Shown piece after piece: positions 5,862 to 5,978 of a DNA stretch of 5,978 bases. The translations under genes were made by a program, and so were the position numbers. Numbering within the stretch: position 1 is the first letter of the stretch; the number at the start of each line of letters is the position of its first letter. Under the pieces are notes generated by a model. The model was not told the DNA's origin, ran no database searches, and worked only from the letters and a program-made list of their open reading frames with translations. The stretch comes from JAAYKS01 sp964479435. GTDB lineage: Bacteria > Bacillota > Clostridia > Saccharofermentanales > UBA5734. Where the stretch lies: positions 1 through 5,978 of the forward strand of contig CAYZME010000101.1 of the NCBI GenBank assembly GCA_964479435.1, in the 5' to 3' direction.

Positions 5862-5978
5862 ATGATCTGCAAAAACTGCGGTACCGAAAATGAAGAAGGC
5901 AACGTTTTTTGCATCAACTGCGGCGCTCGCGTCGAAGGTGAATCTGCGTCCACACCCCCGATGGAAGAAGTCGTGGCC
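5862..5978 (+). CDS. Protein with N-terminal zinc ribbon (partial, 39 codons)
   Basis: The reading frame is open from the ATG at 5862 to the window's right edge. It shows a double-cysteine zinc ribbon: C3-x2-C6-G and C17-x2-C20-G, of the short zinc-ribbon type that often caps otherwise unrelated bacterial membrane or regulatory proteins. After it comes an acidic, Ser/Pro-containing stretch, typical of a linker to a later domain not visible here. AGGAGG (5848-5853) lies 8 nt before the start, which strongly supports a real gene. It is the only plus-strand gene and diverges from the acyltransferase-like cluster. The function cannot be named because the main domain is missing; a transmembrane or DUF domain downstream would be usual for this layout. 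Confidence 0.85.
   Translation, partial: MICKNCGTENEEGNVFCINCGARVEGESASTPPMEEVVA

Overview
The window looks like a chromosomal piece of a GC-rich member of the Bacillota (Firmicutes), probably a clostridial lineage. The main evidence is the class III heat-shock operon ctsR-mcsA-mcsB-clpC, a Bacillota hallmark. Strong purine-rich Shine-Dalgarno sites and an acyltransferase/DUF6320-type gene pair that I associate with clostridia fit the same picture. GC content is high, roughly 60% by eye. The genus cannot be fixed from this sequence.

Layout: every gene but the last lies on the minus strand, so the sequence reads biologically from right to left. At the right edge, a plus-strand gene for a protein with an N-terminal zinc ribbon starts at 5862 and runs off the window. 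It diverges from a minus-strand cluster: a condensation/alcohol-acetyltransferase-like protein (4434-5729, GTG start), a zinc-ribbon plus multi-transmembrane protein of DUF6320 type (3617-4345), and a TIM-barrel amidohydrolase (2335-3573). The divergent intergenic region carries two overlapping promoter candidates.

After only about 40 nt comes the promoter of the heat-shock operon, TTGACA-N17-TATATT, with a CtsR operator at and just after the predicted transcription start. The operon then runs ctsR (1747-2208), mcsA (1070-1708), mcsB (51-1073, overlapping mcsA by ATGA) and the first 11 codons of clpC (34 down to 1). CtsR represses the operon. McsA activates the arginine kinase McsB, which inactivates CtsR and tags proteins with phosphoarginine for ClpC-ClpP degradation. 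All recognisable catalytic and binding motifs of this system are intact. Departures from Bacillus subtilis are a shorter McsB N-terminus, a long Ala/Pro-rich linker in McsA, and an extra overlapping heptad in the operator.

No RNA genes, insertion sequences, CRISPR arrays or attachment sites were seen. No stretch longer than about 130 bases is without a gene. I see no strong evidence for a wholly new system. The least understood part is the acyltransferase / DUF6320 / amidohydrolase cluster and its shared promoter region with the divergent zinc-ribbon gene.
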